From Parapedobacter composti (lineage in GTDB: Bacteria > Bacteroidota > Bacteroidia > Sphingobacteriales > Sphingobacteriaceae): 64,000 nucleotides of DNA. Of the stretch, positions 53,202-61,330 are shown piece after piece; position 1 is the stretch's first letter; each line of letters begins with the position of its first letter. The stretch covers positions 434,001 to 498,000 of the forward strand of contig NZ_FOLL01000001.1 in NCBI RefSeq assembly GCF_900112315.1, in the 5' to 3' direction. A program made the position numbers and the translations under genes. The notes beneath the pieces are model-generated. The model saw only the letters and a program-made list of their open reading frames with translations, had not been told where the DNA came from and made no database searches.

Positions 53202-55723
53202 TGATTAATCTCCCATTGATTGGTATAGTATCCGGCATCGACCACATGATTAGATCCATGCTTCAGCATATCGAACGCAAAGAAGAGGTAGTCCGGGAAT
53301 CCGCTGGCACCGGCAAAATATTGGTTGGCCGCCGCAGCCCGCATGCCCTTGATGCCCGTGCCGGTGATCACACCAACGGAAAGGTGATCACTTCCCGGCT
53401 TCTTCCAACTGAAATATCCGCCAAGATCGTCACCCTGGTGGTACCGGCTTCCTATCCGAACTCCCGAGCGTTCCACCCTGATCGGGCAGTCGGACAATAA
53501 GCTGTGCCATGCGCCGTTTGTGGAAGCGTTGCCAACCAGAATGACGTTGCAGTTGGCATACACCGCGGGGTCAAATTCGGTATCTGCCACGATGTCAAAT
53601 GCACCGTTGCCCCGGTAATACCACGATTCAGCGTCGTAGCGGGCTTTTTCCAGGGCCCAGCGGTTTTCCTCGTCAGTACCGCGGGTGGCGTACACATAAA
53701 CCATCCGGTGGTTGAAAGCTTCCTTGAAGCTGCCGTTGCGGTGCGGACCTTTCTCGGCGCGTGCCGGCGGTTCGGTTATCCGCCAGCTGTTGGCCTCACG
53801 CCGCAGATAAAGCAGGCTGGCTTCGGGACGTTGATAGCTGATTTCATTCAGGCTATCCAGGCGTATGCGGACAGGTTGTCCCGGGGCGAATGCGCCGATG
53901 TCAAGGCGCAGCAGGCCGACATTTTCGGTTTTTCCGCTTATCGTTCCCATCTTTACGTCGCGGTCGAGTACGATACGCGAATAGTTCAGCGGTTCCTGTT
54001 GCTGGTGGATGGATGCCCAATAGTAAGCAGCCGATATACCGGGATTGGCCGTCGTGAAGTCGATATGGTGCACGGCGGTATCCACGTTGCGCCTGTGCCA
54101 TTGAAAGTAGTCAAACAGCGGTTTCCAGTCCACGCTTTCATTGCTGTACCAATGCGATCCGCCCAGATATTCGTAGTAAGCGAAATTAGGGTGGAAGTCG
54201 CCGAGCACCTTCCGCATCTGCCGGGCATATTCAACAGGCACCGTACGGTCGGCATCGCCATGCAGGATGTAAATGCCCAGGGGCTTATAATTTGAGGCAT
54301 AGGCGATCACATCGCTCTGGTTACTGGCGCGCAGCAGCATGTCTTCCAGCGCATTCCGGCCTTTATCCGGTATCAGTCCGTCAGCTGATCCGTAACCCTT
54401 TAGCGTAGGATATCCAGCGCAGGGCGCGATAGCCGCCCACTTATCCGGATAAGTGGCGCCGAGGAACCACGTACCGTGGCCGCCCATGGAGTGGCCGGTC
54501 AGGTAAATGCGCTGCGTATCCGGGCGGAGCGACTGCCGGGCCAGGTTGAGCACTTCAAGTGCATCGAGGCGCCCCCAATCTTCCCAATTGAAGCCCCGCG
54601 GGCGGCGGTTGGTGGGAGCCACCAGCGTGCCCCAATCCTTGGCGGTATATGCCTGTGCCTGCCCAAGTGCTTCCACACCCGCGCCGTGTACGGAAAAAAA
54701 CAGTGCATCGCCCGGCTTTTCCCCCGTGCTTGCCGGATTAACGGCATAATACTGCACACTGCCGTCTATGTCGCTGATAAATGTGACGCGATAGGGCGTA
54801 GCGGCGGAAACACTCCGCAGCGTGATCGGCTGTTCATGGACTGCCCTGCCCGGCCCTTTCAGGGTGATCAGGCACGGCACGTCGCCCGTTTGCGTTATGC
54901 CCGACCCGTCAATGGGCACAGCCACCTTGCGGCTGCTGTACGGAAGGATGGCAGGTACGGCGGCCGAAACGGTTTTCCCCTGCACGGTACTGCTTACGGA
55001 CAGATTGACCAGCGGTTTCGATGTGGTGTTTACCACCACGAGGCCGGCCATCAGTTGGCTGTTGTCTTTCCCTTCAACGATATCGGGCAGGGTGGCATCC
55101 GTCGGATCTACGTATACCTCACTTTCGGGAAAGTGGAGTTCGGCCGCCACGAACAATCCGCGGATGTAAAATTCATTCAGCCCCTTTTTCAGGTGTACGG
55201 GAATGGCCATCCAACCCAACCGGTAGGGATCGCCCGCATGCAATTCCCCGTTGACCAGCACGGCACTGTTGCCACGGATATTGAGTACGGCGCTTTGCGC
55301 TTTTGGCGACCGGTATGTTGTATAAATGTAGCTGGGACCCGGACGCCAGCGTTGGGGAGTGCGCGGTGTTTGGCTGCTTTGGCGGTCGATTCGCCCCGGC
55401 CCGGCGGGATTATTCGGGCTATTCAGGTTGCCGCCTGCGCCCGGTTGCGGGCGGAAGAAGCCGGAGGTGTCGGCGGTAACCGGCGACCACACGGCAGCGC
55501 CTTCTCCAGCGGTGCGGCCTTCCAATGCCTGTCCCGGCGCAGGCGCGGCCAGCGAACCCCTGTGGTAATGCCACAGTAATTCATCTGTATAAACCGCCTC
55601 GCGACCATAGTTATACGGAACCTCGATGTAGAGGGCTTCGGTGAAGCGGTGCAATGACTGCGCTTGCGCATCGGGCAATGCCAGGACCGCCAACACTGCG
55701 ATGGTTACCGATGCAAGTTTCAT
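53198..55723 (-). CDS. Large secreted alpha/beta-hydrolase (peptidase S9/esterase-like)
   Basis: 841 residues from the ATG at 55723 (MKLASVTIAVLAVLALPDAQAQ), which gives a proper signal peptide; the frame reaches 55744. A beta-rich N-terminal part (to about residue 300) carries a low-complexity Gly/Pro/Asn/Arg stretch near residues 95-135. The hydrolase has GHSMGGHGTW with nucleophile S412, an Asp in LHGDADRTVPVEY and H524 in GGSHWYSN. A further C-terminal part of about 280 residues has no clear match. It is probably an esterase working on acylated glycans with the fucosidases. Neighbouring genes overlap by four bases or follow closely. Confidence 0.82.
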   Translation of the reverse strand: MKLASVTIAVLAVLALPDAQAQSLHRFTEALYIEVPYNYGREAVYTDELLWHYHRGSLAAPAPGQALEGRTAGEGAAVWSPVTADTSGFFRPQPGAGGNLNSPNNPAGPGRIDRQSSQTPRTPQRWRPGPSYIYTTYRSPKAQSAVLNIRGNSAVLVNGELHAGDPYRLGWMAIPVHLKKGLNEFYIRGLFVAAELHFPESEVYVDPTDATLPDIVEGKDNSQLMAGLVVVNTTSKPLVNLSVSSTVQGKTVSAAVPAILPYSSRKVAVPIDGSGITQTGDVPCLITLKGPGRAVHEQPITLRSVSAATPYRVTFISDIDGSVQYYAVNPASTGEKPGDALFFSVHGAGVEALGQAQAYTAKDWGTLVAPTNRRPRGFNWEDWGRLDALEVLNLARQSLRPDTQRIYLTGHSMGGHGTWFLGATYPDKWAAIAPCAGYPTLKGYGSADGLIPDKGRNALEDMLLRASNQSDVIAYASNYKPLGIYILHGDADRTVPVEYARQMRKVLGDFHPNFAYYEYLGGSHWYSNESVDWKPLFDYFQWHRRNVDTAVHHIDFTTANPGISAAYYWASIHQQQEPLNYSRIVLDRDVKMGTISGKTENVGLLRLDIGAFAPGQPVRIRLDSLNEISYQRPEASLLYLRREANSWRITEPPARAEKGPHRNGSFKEAFNHRMVYVYATRGTDEENRWALEKARYDAESWYYRGNGAFDIVADTEFDPAVYANCNVILVGNASTNGAWHSLLSDCPIRVERSGVRIGSRYHQGDDLGGYFSWKKPGSDHLSVGVITGTGIKGMRAAAANQYFAGASGFPDYLFFAFDMLKHGSNHVVDAGYYTNQWEINQ

Positions 55724-55743
55724 CGTGCTATGCTTAGTGATCA

Positions 55744-57192
55744 TTAATGCGTTAATTTAAACACGGTGGCATACCGTAAGTCTACCGGTTGGCGTCTGTT
55801 TTTCGGTATGGTGATTTCCAATGCGTCGTCCGTTTCTTTGAACCGGAGTTTGCCGATGCCCAGCAATTCCACCCGCTTGACGGCACCGCCCCCCGGCAAG
55901 GGTAATCGGACACTTGTTGGCAATTCAACGGTGTCTTCCGTTGATAGCATGAATGCATAAGTAGCACTGCCATCATTTTTCCGGGTGTAATAAACATCTC
56001 CTTCATTGTAAGGAGCTACAGGCCGTGTGGCGTAAATCCCTTCGCTGTTGATCGCCATCCAGCCACCCACAGCTTGCAGGCGATCATAAGCGTCTGGATC
56101 CCAGTCGCCATGCGGGCCGGGGCCGATGTTGAGAAGGTAATTGCCCCCGCGGGAAACGATTTTGATAAGCGTGTGCACAATGTCGCGCGCTGGTTTGTAT
56201 GTATCGTCCGGTACATAACTCCACGAGCTTCCCATTGTCATGCAGCTTTCCCATGGGATATCCAGCGATTTGTCGGGCACCTGCTGTTCGGGTGTGACGT
56301 AGTTTTCAAACTCGCCCGGCACGGTACGGTCTACCACCAATAGGCCGGGCTGGTGCCGGCGTGCCATGGCGGCAATGCGGGGCATATCGATATCCTGTTC
56401 CACTTTGATGGTACGCTGCCAGTCAACCGTCGTATCCACTGATGCCAGCGGCCGTACCCATCCCCCGTCCAACCACAGGATATCCACCCTGCCGTAATTC
56501 GTCATCAGCTCTTCTATCTGATTATAGGTAAACTGCTTGAATTTATTCCACCGTTCAGGATATTTAGCGGGATCGTAATTCACATTGCGGTCCTTCGGCG
56601 GGAAATAGGGCCACCAATAATGTTCGGTATGCCAGTCGGGTTTTGAAAAATACGCCCCGATTTTAAAGCCCTTATCGCGGAATGTGTGGAAGATTTCCTT
56701 GGTCACGTCGGCACGTGGACTGCTGGAAAAAGGAGTCTTCGCGTCGGTGATCTTGTAGTCGCTCTGCTTGGTATCAAACATCGCGAATCCGTCGTGGTGC
56801 TTGGTGGTGAAGACCACGTATTTCATGCCCGCCTGCTGTGCTGCTTGCGCCCATTTTTCGGGGTTGAATGCTGTGGGGTTAAACGTTGTTTGCAAGTTTT
56901 CGTAAGCCTTCTTGTATTCAAAGTAGTTATCCGAATGGGGGCCGCGCCTCACCGTCCATCCCTCATCTTCAGGGCAGAGGCTCCAGCTCTCTACGATACC
57001 CCATTGGCTGTAGGTGCCCCAATGCATAAAAAGGCCAAATTTTAGGTCCTGCCATTCTTCGAGGTTCTGCTGCACCAAGTGGTCGGATGGTGGGATATAT
57101 CCGGCGGATATGTTGTGGTGCTGGGCGTAGGAAACAGCCGTGAAGGCAATAAAAAAAAGAAATAGTGTATTGTGTTTATTCTTAGAAATCAT
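55744..57192 (-). CDS. GH29 alpha-L-fucosidase (second)
   Basis: 482 residues from the ATG at 57192 (MISKNKHNTLFLFFIAFTAVSYAQ), a good signal peptide; upstream in-frame starts lack one. GH29 features are DLKFGLFMHWGTYSQWGIVESW, YVVFTTKHHDGFAMFDT and the nucleophile in DILWLDGGWVRP (D242). It is clearly different from the other fucosidase of the operon, so the two probably attack different fucose linkages. First gene of the operon. A 91-base gap separates it from the lipoprotein gene upstream. Confidence 0.94.
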   Translation of the reverse strand: MISKNKHNTLFLFFIAFTAVSYAQHHNISAGYIPPSDHLVQQNLEEWQDLKFGLFMHWGTYSQWGIVESWSLCPEDEGWTVRRGPHSDNYFEYKKAYENLQTTFNPTAFNPEKWAQAAQQAGMKYVVFTTKHHDGFAMFDTKQSDYKITDAKTPFSSSPRADVTKEIFHTFRDKGFKIGAYFSKPDWHTEHYWWPYFPPKDRNVNYDPAKYPERWNKFKQFTYNQIEELMTNYGRVDILWLDGGWVRPLASVDTTVDWQRTIKVEQDIDMPRIAAMARRHQPGLLVVDRTVPGEFENYVTPEQQVPDKSLDIPWESCMTMGSSWSYVPDDTYKPARDIVHTLIKIVSRGGNYLLNIGPGPHGDWDPDAYDRLQAVGGWMAINSEGIYATRPVAPYNEGDVYYTRKNDGSATYAFMLSTEDTVELPTSVRLPLPGGGAVKRVELLGIGKLRFKETDDALEITIPKNRRQPVDLRYATVFKLTH

Positions 57193-57283
57193 AAGTCTAA
57201 CAATTGATGTTGATCCATACAAACTCGGTCGCTCTGGCAGTATTAGTAAGTAGCATTGACTTTGATCCTGTAAGTTGTTTAGT

Positions 57284-57685
57284 TCACTTCGTTTGTACTT
57301 CAAGCACGTAAACGCTTGTGTACCACGGTATATTAGCCGTGCAAAATGGATGTTCATTTCCGATAGGCTGGCGAATCTTTATCACAAGAGATTGCCCAGC
57401 GTTATAAGTGTTATCCAGATTGGTGGCTGATATGGGGCCATAGTGGGCGTGCTCCTCTGGATGGCCTTCTGGAAGAAAATGCTTTAGACGTTCGGCATCT
57501 TTTTCCCTAAACTGTATCAAAGGCCCGCTGGGGCAGCCGTCCGAAGGGCGTAAATAAGTCACCCTGAAAACATCTTCATCAAACTGCTGGTCTTTTTTCT
57601 CGCAGGATGCCAATGCAAATAGCAACAGCCAAGCGAAAGCAAACGCCGTTGTTTTTATTTTCTTAATTTTCGGTTTTGTTTTCAC
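57284..57685 (-). CDS. His-containing lipoprotein of unknown function
   Basis: 133 residues. A lipobox (ALASC) places the lipidated Cys at residue 28. The mature part contains C51 and C115, and a histidine cluster HPEEHAHYGP (H75, H79, H81), suggesting metal binding, perhaps copper. No domain is recognised. Its start overlaps the copper monooxygenase stop by four bases, so it belongs to that operon and may deliver or store metal or interact with the enzyme. Function is inferred only from context. Confidence 0.7.
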   Translation of the reverse strand: MKTKPKIKKIKTTAFAFAWLLLFALASCEKKDQQFDEDVFRVTYLRPSDGCPSGPLIQFREKDAERLKHFLPEGHPEEHAHYGPISATNLDNTYNAGQSLVIKIRQPIGNEHPFCTANIPWYTSVYVLEVQTK

Positions 57686-59043
57686 TCCCGTAAAGATTTT
57701 TGCGAAGTAGACACAAATTCGTCACCTTCTTTATAAGGGAGAAAAACCAGTAACATAGTCATCATTTCTTGCGTTGTTTTCATATCACTGTATGAAAATA
57801 TGTTTTCAGGAGGACTAAACGGATTGAACGGGTTGTCAGCGGTATTGTCGTAACTGCACTCAAGATGAATAACCGATCCTTTGGGAATTTTCACTAAGTT
57901 CTTAAAACGGTAAAGTTCTTGCCATCTGAAATCCCATTCGGGAATATGAACCAGAGGTATCGTGTCATTTTGCGGAGTGACAACATAAGCTTTGAATTCT
58001 TTCCCGATATAGTGCATATGCGGCCAGACGTATAATGCTGAAAAATCCTCGCTGGGATTAGACACTTTGAGCGAGTACGAACTTATTTTGTTGGCTGGAA
58101 TCATGAAGAAACTTGGACGTATTTCATTTTCACCGATTCCGCCAGAACCGAAACTGACTACTTTTACAGTCCTTTCAATAGGCTGGTTCGTGAAAAAAAG
58201 ATTTATCCCGGAAATCGATTTTCTTTCTATCGCAGACGGTCCGAAGTGGACGGTTAACAGGATGATACCGCGTTTGGGTAACACCCACCCTATACCAGAC
58301 GGGTAGGTCTCTGCCGACGCTCCTGGAATCCAACCACCATAATATGTCATAACTTTTTTTAATGGCAGGTAGGCGTCGTATAATGACCTTGCCTCATCAG
58401 ATAAATTAATCAGTCTTGGAGCTGCTCTAATGTCGATTGTTGGGTCGGCAACTTCATGTACGGCATAGTTGGCATGATGAATGACTCTTTTGTCATTGCT
58501 CACGAATTCAACAGCCTCTATATTAGCTGGAGCGTCTAACTCAAACGGTATTTTGAAGACCACAAAACGTTCATTGTTATCTCCTTGCAACACGAAGGTG
58601 TCTTGCGCCATCAAGGTGAGGTCGGGAGTGCGGGTTAGGCCGCTTACCTCGTATGGCGTTTGGACTTTGGATTTCTTAGCCTTTCCTCGTTCTTTTTTTC
58701 CATCTATCCAAGAAATAATCAACTGTTTTTCAGATGGCTCTAATGATCTAACGTTCGCAAAGTGTACATATTCGTTGTTCGCTTTCCATGGTGGCATGTA
58801 TCCCTCCTGTATAACCTTCTTGATGAATGAAGTCCGTTTAGCAACGTCATCATAACTAATGAGTGAAAATGGAGCGGATTCGCCCGGGCGATGGCATGGG
58901 GTGCATTTAGCGTGTATAATTGGTGCTATATCTTTGTAAAAGGTTTGTGTATAAGAAGTTCTTGTTTGTAATGCTGTACATGCTGCGAATAAAAAAACTT
59001 TTAAATGGAAATTAAAGTTCCTGAGGGGAAGAATATTGTTCAT
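57682..59043 (-). CDS. Cytochrome c / PHM-like copper type II monooxygenase fusion
   Basis: 453 residues from the ATG at 59043; a start at 59067 would overlap the previous gene. A signal-like hydrophobic stretch (about 13-26) is followed by a haem-binding CTPCH (C47, C50, H51). The rest matches copper type II ascorbate-dependent monooxygenases (peptidylglycine alpha-hydroxylating monooxygenase fold). HH at 189-190 and H266 (LTVHFGP) fit the CuH site; H342 and H344 (PHMHYIG) and M427 (TTQEMMTM) fit the CuM site. All six copper ligands are thus present. The haem domain may replace ascorbate as electron donor. Substrate unknown; periplasmic. Confidence 0.85.
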   Translation of the reverse strand: MNNILPLRNFNFHLKVFLFAACTALQTRTSYTQTFYKDIAPIIHAKCTPCHRPGESAPFSLISYDDVAKRTSFIKKVIQEGYMPPWKANNEYVHFANVRSLEPSEKQLIISWIDGKKERGKAKKSKVQTPYEVSGLTRTPDLTLMAQDTFVLQGDNNERFVVFKIPFELDAPANIEAVEFVSNDKRVIHHANYAVHEVADPTIDIRAAPRLINLSDEARSLYDAYLPLKKVMTYYGGWIPGASAETYPSGIGWVLPKRGIILLTVHFGPSAIERKSISGINLFFTNQPIERTVKVVSFGSGGIGENEIRPSFFMIPANKISSYSLKVSNPSEDFSALYVWPHMHYIGKEFKAYVVTPQNDTIPLVHIPEWDFRWQELYRFKNLVKIPKGSVIHLECSYDNTADNPFNPFSPPENIFSYSDMKTTQEMMTMLLVFLPYKEGDEFVSTSQKSLRE

Positions 59044-59056
59044 CTTAGCTTTAATT

Positions 59057-59623
59057 TCAATAGTCATTCAATGCACATCCTATCGCTTGCACGTAGGTAA
59101 CGGAAATAGGCTGATTAGCCAGGCTTTCCGTCAAAGCATTCTTTAAATAGGGAACGGTAGCAGAATTTCTTTTTTGTCCTAACGAAACAACCCAATTATC
59201 GATTGCACCAGTATAAACCTTGTTGCCGTTCTTGTTTAACAGGACAACTTCTGGGGTAACGCTAATACTAAAATATTGGCTTAGCACAAATGTTTTATCA
59301 ATGAATAAGTCGAATAACAATCCGTATTCTTCTTTGAATGCCATAATGTCTTCATCTGCATATGAAGTGCCCGGAACAATGCCATAAATAGTCAAACTTC
59401 CATCGAACGCAATTTTAAGTTCGTTAATGGTTTTTGAATAGTTTTGACAAAGCGGGCATTCTGGCGATAGAAATACGAATAGTGAATGGCTATGTTTTGA
59501 TTGGTTTAGGACTATTTGTCGTTTTTCTTGGATATCCCAAACGCTGAATGAGCCATGGGATTGGCATATCGCAGTGGTAATATTTCCACAGAACAGTAAA
59601 CAAAATGCGATTAGTTTAACCAT
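59057..59623 (-). CDS. Exported thioredoxin-fold redoxin
   Basis: 188 residues from the ATG at 59623 (MVKLIAFCLLFCGNITTAICQ, a signal peptide); a longer frame runs into the SusD gene and is rejected. The active site is CPLC (C56-C59) in SPECPLCQNY, with the cis-Pro loop near SVTPEVVLL. It resembles the AhpC/TSA and TlpA redoxins. In the periplasm it could keep Cys residues reduced, serve cytochrome c maturation, or reduce copper-binding thiols for the monooxygenase encoded 13 bases downstream. Confidence 0.82.
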   Translation of the reverse strand: MVKLIAFCLLFCGNITTAICQSHGSFSVWDIQEKRQIVLNQSKHSHSLFVFLSPECPLCQNYSKTINELKIAFDGSLTIYGIVPGTSYADEDIMAFKEEYGLLFDLFIDKTFVLSQYFSISVTPEVVLLNKNGNKVYTGAIDNWVVSLGQKRNSATVPYLKNALTESLANQPISVTYVQAIGCALNDY

Positions 59624-59675
59624 TAGCTTAAAATAAGCACAGCAACTTTGAGTTGCTGTGCTAAATGTAAGAAAT

Positions 59676-61310
59676 TTAATTTGATCTATCCCACCAAACA
59701 CGGCCAAATGGATCGCCAGGGCCTGAACCATATTCCGGGTCTTGCATCATCTGCTCTAAGGCGGCCCGCTGGTTTTGGTAATTCAAGTTTGACGTAGGCA
59801 AAAAGGATTGTGAGGCGCGCCTTGGCAAGGGCAAGCGAGCTCCTTGTGCTACGAGGTCAGACCATTCAAAGATGGTTGACGACGTTGATGGATAACCGGT
59901 ACGCTTCCACCAATTCCAAGCCTCAAATGGATTTCGGTAGAAATCAAAATAGGCTTGGACAGCAATTTGCTCTAAGGCATTTGAAGGGTCAAATTTTACG
60001 CCCGTAGCATTGTAATAATTATCCTTCTCCGTCATGGTAACGCTAACGTAGCCCTCGATGCCGGTACCGACACCGAGTCCGCCAATAGGTGAACTGGCCT
60101 GTGCTCTTCGGTCGTAGTAATCAATTGAAGCATAGACGCCTTTCTTGTACCATTCTTCTGCATTGTCACTTGTAAGTCCGCGAGCTGCGAAATCGGCTCT
60201 CAAAAAGCAATACTCTGCATAAGTGATGATTGGAAAAAATGCTGAACCGTTGCCTGCACCGTTTCCCTCGTCATAATTCGGGGTAAATAGCCGGTGCTGC
60301 AATTGCGAAAAATTAGCAATTCCACCACTGTACAGCGGTGCGTTTTCGGGTTTAATTGGGTCATCCGGGCTTGGAAAACCACCGACGTACTCTCCGTTGC
60401 TGTTTGGACGGTAGTAAATTCGAAGCCTTGGATCTGCTTTTTCTTTCATGTAATCCAATATTGGCTTTCCTGCAATGAAGTTGGCTGGATTCCAATTAGT
60501 GTTGGCATCTGCATAGGTTGGACCCGCTCTCATTTCCCAAGAGTCGTCAACGTGAGCCATTTGGTCACTGTTAGCCAATACATCGCTAATGATAGCTTGG
60601 GCTTTTGCTTGATCCGCTTTGATAAAGCGAGAGGCGATTCTTAATCTCAGCGCATTTCCGGCTTTTATCCACTGATTTACATTTCCGTTAAAAAAAGGAT
60701 CGTTTGAACCTAAATTAACCTGCCCGTCTGTCGTAGTGTTTTTAAGTATGTCGACTGCTGCACTGATTTGGTCATTTGCGAGTGAGAATATAGTTTCTTG
60801 CGTGTCATATATCGGTGTGAGTGTTCCTCCATACCTTGCCAAAAACGCTTCTGAATATGGTATACTTCCATTGGAATCACTGGTGTAGCATGCATAGTAA
60901 GCCAACAAAATTCTCGCGATATTCTCAAGATGTATGTAGCCATTTCGTTCTTCTTGTGGTAAAGAATTGATAATTTGGATGGCGTCCATCAATTTTGGCC
61001 CGACATTGTTATAGAAGTTATTATATCTATAATTGAAGTTCCCGCCCGGCGCATTAAAATTAAAGCCGTTACCACTTGCAGGAGTACTGTATTGTAGCCA
61101 GTAATTTAATCGGCGGTACACATCGTAATAGTATTCATAGTCGTTGTTTATTTGGATTGAGGCGGCCAAAAACTGGTTTTCGGGTGTAACTTCGTACAGT
61201 GTAGCCGGATTTAAGTTGGCTTCGACAAATGATTCCTTCTTGCAGGACATCGTCGATAGGCTTGTTGCAATAATCGCAACTCCTATATATTTATGTGTTT
61301 TGAGTTTCAT
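59676..61310 (-). CDS. SusD/RagB-like outer-membrane lipoprotein (SusD-like_2 type)
   Basis: 544 residues from the ATG at 61310 (MKLKTHKYIG); upstream in-frame starts are rejected. The lipobox is TMSC (C23). The sequence has the SusD_2-type pattern: LNPATLYEVTPENQFLAA, RILLAYYACYTSDSNGSIPYSEA, NQWIKAGNALRLRIASRF, and a late VQAYFDFYRNPFEAWNWWKRTGYP block. It works with the SusC encoded 20 bases upstream. Its partners in the operon are redox proteins rather than glycosidases, so the cargo may not be a glycan. Confidence 0.9.
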   Translation of the reverse strand: MKLKTHKYIGVAIIATSLSTMSCKKESFVEANLNPATLYEVTPENQFLAASIQINNDYEYYYDVYRRLNYWLQYSTPASGNGFNFNAPGGNFNYRYNNFYNNVGPKLMDAIQIINSLPQEERNGYIHLENIARILLAYYACYTSDSNGSIPYSEAFLARYGGTLTPIYDTQETIFSLANDQISAAVDILKNTTTDGQVNLGSNDPFFNGNVNQWIKAGNALRLRIASRFIKADQAKAQAIISDVLANSDQMAHVDDSWEMRAGPTYADANTNWNPANFIAGKPILDYMKEKADPRLRIYYRPNSNGEYVGGFPSPDDPIKPENAPLYSGGIANFSQLQHRLFTPNYDEGNGAGNGSAFFPIITYAEYCFLRADFAARGLTSDNAEEWYKKGVYASIDYYDRRAQASSPIGGLGVGTGIEGYVSVTMTEKDNYYNATGVKFDPSNALEQIAVQAYFDFYRNPFEAWNWWKRTGYPSTSSTIFEWSDLVAQGARLPLPRRASQSFLPTSNLNYQNQRAALEQMMQDPEYGSGPGDPFGRVWWDRSN

Positions 61311-61330
61311 GATTTCGTTACTCCTTATCG

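Noticed and set aside
54476-55579. 367-residue plus-strand frame opposite the large esterase gene
   Set aside because: Shadow of GC-rich codons of the esterase; no start context or motif.
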